Positions 61,210-64,000 of a stretch of 64,000 nt of DNA are shown in pieces. This DNA comes from Atopsyche davidsoni (lineage: Eukaryota; Arthropoda; Insecta; Trichoptera; Hydrobiosidae), in NCBI GenBank assembly GCA_022113835.1, contig JAILWY010000012.1, positions 4,278,001 to 4,342,000 of the forward strand. The letters are read 5' to 3'. The notes under the pieces were generated by a model. That model did not search any database, had not been told where the DNA came from, and saw nothing but the letters and a program-made list of their open reading frames with translations. The position numbers and the translations under genes were made by a program. Numbering within the stretch: the first letter of the stretch is position 1; each line of letters starts with the position of its first letter.

Positions 61210-62909
61210 TGCCTCCCTGCAATTTTTTACTAGTGATCTATCTAGTTTTTTACTAGTGGTCACTTTTGCCTGTTGATCATTCAAAATTTAATAGATAAGT
61301 CGCATCAGAATATAAATTATCGATTTTTTGACGGGCCTGCCGTCGCGCGAAATCATTACTTAGATATTTAAATGTTTGTTGGGAGTTTTTCGCATCTCGA
61401 GGAATTCATATAGATCAGGGTGTAAATTGGAAGCTGAATACTCGCTTTTGTGTGTGGGCATTTATTATTTAAACCGGTTTAAAATTTGTATCGATTTTCG
61501 CTTATTTATACGATGTACACTTCGATTGATATTTTATAAGTTATGTTTTTATAATAAATTTATTCATAGGATAGGCGACAGACAGTGCTGAATGTTTTCC
61601 TATGCGTGAGAGATTATCATCACGGCTACTGACTATAATTATTAATATCTAAAATTTAAATTACTATTCCAATTTTTATAGTGACGTTTGAGTAAAGTAT
61701 ATACCTTCGCCATGAATTTTACATAACGGTACTCTGTTTGAATGTTTTTAAGCGATAGACACGCGAGCTGTGTAATGTGTAAGGTTACGCCTTGTGTTGC
61801 GAGTGTCTTGGGTGGTTTTATTTAGTTATGAATGCCAACTTACACGGATTCTGCCCCATCGGCTACTCACTGGCTACACACTCAGTCAATGTAAATAATA
61901 ATAAAAATTAAGTTAATAAAATTAAAATGAAATGTTACTTGTGATTGTATGTATATGTATATACAGGAATATATACTAGTTAACTCATGAGAATTGATAT
62001 ATTTGTAAATTATCTTGTAATGAGTGTGTTCGAAATAATATTATACTTTTACTTTCACATTATTTAAAAAGAAAAAAATAATAAATGCTACATGAAACAT
62101 CTATCTAGTCGGATCATTTGAATTATTACCCCTTTTACAATTGTAATTATTTAACACACTTTATTTACAACACTACACTTTTTCACCCAAATAATATTAA
62201 AGTATTAGTACACAAGATGAAACGTTTTTTTAAATACATCAAATGCACAATATATGCTTATCCACATAGCTATTAAGTTGATGTCAGCGAGGCACCAGTA
62301 GAGAGCTTTCAACATCTCCAATGTCATACTACTTGTAGTCTTAGTCCAATTATAGGTGTCATGTTTTCAGACTGAATCAATTTAGTATGTATAAATCCTG
62401 GCATTTTTAACTTTTAGCAGTGACTATGAAAAAGCAACGATCCTAGCGAATCCTATGAATGTATCATTTTAAATATATATTTTTCATTATGTTAAGTCTT
62501 TCTTTCACAAAGTGATGTTTTAGAAAAAGGCATTTTTATATCAAACATTTAAAAAAAAATCATTCTTGACTGCTTTTATTTACATTATCATGGTATCATG
62601 AAATTGTTAGCTTACATCTCAGTCTTTTTGTTTGTCCTGTAGAATTTCTGATTTGCCTCAAAACTGCTTTGTATACCAAGGCTGATAATGTATCCATGGA
62701 TTGTAAACAAGTAATATTTTATCAACAATTTGTTTAATATATATATAATTTGCATATTTTTCTAATTTATTTATAAAAAAGCAATGTTCTTATCATACCA
62801 AAATCATTTTCAAAATACAGGTATTCCACATTTGACAATTTTATTGAATAAACATAAATATTTTTTTTTATTTTGTGTGATCAATAAATTTATTACAATC
62901 TGACAAGAA
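61210..62909 (+). other. 3' UTR of the zinc-knuckle gene and intergenic DNA
   Basis: A poly-A signal AATAAA lies at 61553-61558, about 345 bp after the stop, and further copies occur to about 62075. From there to 62909 the sequence is AT-rich and I see nothing else. Confidence 0.55.
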
Positions 62910-62923
62910 GTTGCTATGGCAAC
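62910..62923. promoter_or_regulatory. X-box (RFX transcription factor site)
   Basis: GTTGCTATGGCAAC is an almost perfect inverted repeat (GTTGC-TAT-GGCAAC) matching the X-box consensus, GTTGCCATGGCAAC. It lies 80 bp upstream of the ATG at 63003, the distance range typical of RFX sites in ciliary gene promoters. The match is seen directly; function is inferred. Confidence 0.75.
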
Positions 62924-63002
62924 TGGAATTTCTTTTATTCTTGTTTATCACTTTGACTTTTGGTACAACTTATTTTTACTCAGGAGATATAATAAATTGG
63001 AA

Positions 63003-63099
63003 ATGAATTACGAAGGTGGGTCAGAAATTTTGAAGCTCGCAGAGCTCTTAAGGCCTCCCCCCGAGCCTGTTGATCCTGAAGCAGATTTGCCAAAAGCAG
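63003..63099 (+). CDS. First coding exon of a probable ciliary gene (partial)
   Basis: ATG at 63003 opens 32 codons, MNYEGGSEILKLAELLRPPP, then EPVDPEADLPKA, ending one base into the next codon at GCAG|GTATGA. Later exons lie beyond the window. A short helix (ILKLAELLRP) followed by an acidic proline-rich stretch resembles, weakly, the start of PIH1D3/DNAAF6, a factor for preassembly of axonemal dynein arms; the X-box just upstream points the same way. The frame extends upstream to another ATG at 62916, but that codon lies inside the X-box and the extra 29 residues look like noise. The product is not certain. Confidence 0.5.
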
Positions 63100-64000
63100 G
63101 TATGATTTTTCACTTCTTAAAGTGATAATTTTAAATGCGTAAATATAAAAGCTCTATGGATTATTTGTGTATTTAGTACAATTTTAAATGTGTGTTGACC
63201 GGAATCTGCTAAAGCCTCTTAATCTAGAATTTTTAACTTTTATATTCATAAATTTTCTAAAAGTCCTCAATAAAAATTATGGTGCTAAATATGAATGATA
63301 TATTGCCTGACTGTCTGTAACATTCGTTTCGACATGTCCAACTTTGTCATTTTTTCAAATGTATTGATATTATATAAATGTGAATGGTATATTTTTATTT
63401 TAAAATATACAAATTTTATTTATTATTCATCAACATAATGGCTGAAAATTCATTCATAATCCATATGATTTTTTTCTAAGAATTTTCCAATTCAAACAAA
63501 TCGTAGTTATCTCAAGTTCACACCTGTTTCAATTATAATGTATTGTTTTTTCGTGTGGACTATATATTAATTATCATTTATACACGTTTGAAATGTATGC
63601 CAGACTTTTCCTATTTAACAAATGGTTGAAAAGGACAAAAAATCATCTTGCAACCTGTAACAAGAAAAGGCTGTGTGCGAGGATGCGTGACAAATGTAAG
63701 CGATATCAGAATCAATGACTTGTTATACTGCAAACTGACGACTGGCAGATTAAATTATAAATATTCTGGTGAAAGATATTTTTTTACAAATAAATTATGT
63801 TGATTAAATTAATTACTAATATTTTCATTTTACCCATTTTACGAGATATTGCTTGTGACCAATGTGAGCCTCTTTGAATTAAAATGTATTGCATAACCTA
63901 TAAAATTAAATCAAAACATGTAATACCTTGTAAATATTCATTAAGACATGCTTTTTGACTTCTATCGTCACAACTGAAAATTTATTAATAAAATATTTTT
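63100..64000 (+). other. Probable intron of the partial right-hand gene
   Basis: AT-rich sequence after the GTATGA donor to the window end. No second exon recognised. Confidence 0.5.

Noticed and set aside
62916..63002. An N-terminal extension of the right-hand gene from ATG 62916
   Set aside because: This ATG lies inside the X-box, and the extra residues are hydrophobic, aromatic AT-rich noise; the ATG at 63003 fits better.
1..64000. CRISPR arrays, bacterial operons, viral insertions
   Set aside because: No spaced direct repeats, no operon-like gene packing and no recognisable viral protein; the window is eukaryotic.

Overview
The window looks like nuclear DNA of an insect. It is AT-rich, with long non-coding stretches, spliceosomal GT-AG introns, AATAAA signals and a sparse set of transposon remnants. 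The strongest evidence is near residue-level agreement, from my memory of the family, with insect N-cadherin (CadN), the proteasome subunit Rpn3 and a ZCCHC2/ZCCHC14-type zinc-knuckle protein. I cannot resolve the order from sequence alone.

Positions 1 to about 51 kb hold the 3' part of one large plus-strand gene, CadN. Exons upstream of 26809 lie outside the window, so bases 1-26808 are read as intron. Coding exons are at 26809-26924, 39284-39448, 41394-41558, 42559-42696, 42836-46632, 47516-47757, 48246-48484, 49116-49319, 49400-49564 and 49648-49763. Two pairs are duplicated, apparently mutually exclusive exons. The first pair, 39284/41394, encodes 55 residues each of one cadherin repeat. 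The second pair, 47516/48246, encodes an EGF repeat plus the first half of the membrane helix. The introns carry a head-to-head tRNA-Thr-derived element with a 14-bp target duplication (7684-8099), a piggyBac-type MITE with TTAA duplications (29565-29884), microsatellites, and several GC-elevated blocks that look like regulatory DNA.

Positions 51-54 kb are intergenic and hold a decayed Tigger/pogo-type DNA transposon (52398-53780) between the converging 3' ends of CadN and Rpn3. Rpn3, a 26S proteasome lid subunit, is an intronless minus-strand ORF (54378-55871). Divergent from it is a four-exon plus-strand gene (57426-61209) encoding a 531-residue zinc-knuckle protein. At the right edge a further plus-strand gene begins (ATG at 63003). 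About 80 bp upstream of its ATG is a near-perfect X-box (RFX site), which suggests a ciliary gene. Its short first coding exon resembles PIH1D3/DNAAF6-type proteins only weakly.

The most interesting points are: the different ways the two CadN exon pairs could be kept exclusive (one pair has matching weak GTCC donors and no frame penalty, the other is enforced by reading frame); the sharp drop in GC3 inside CadN; the X-box ahead of the partial gene; and the palindromic tRNA-derived insertion.
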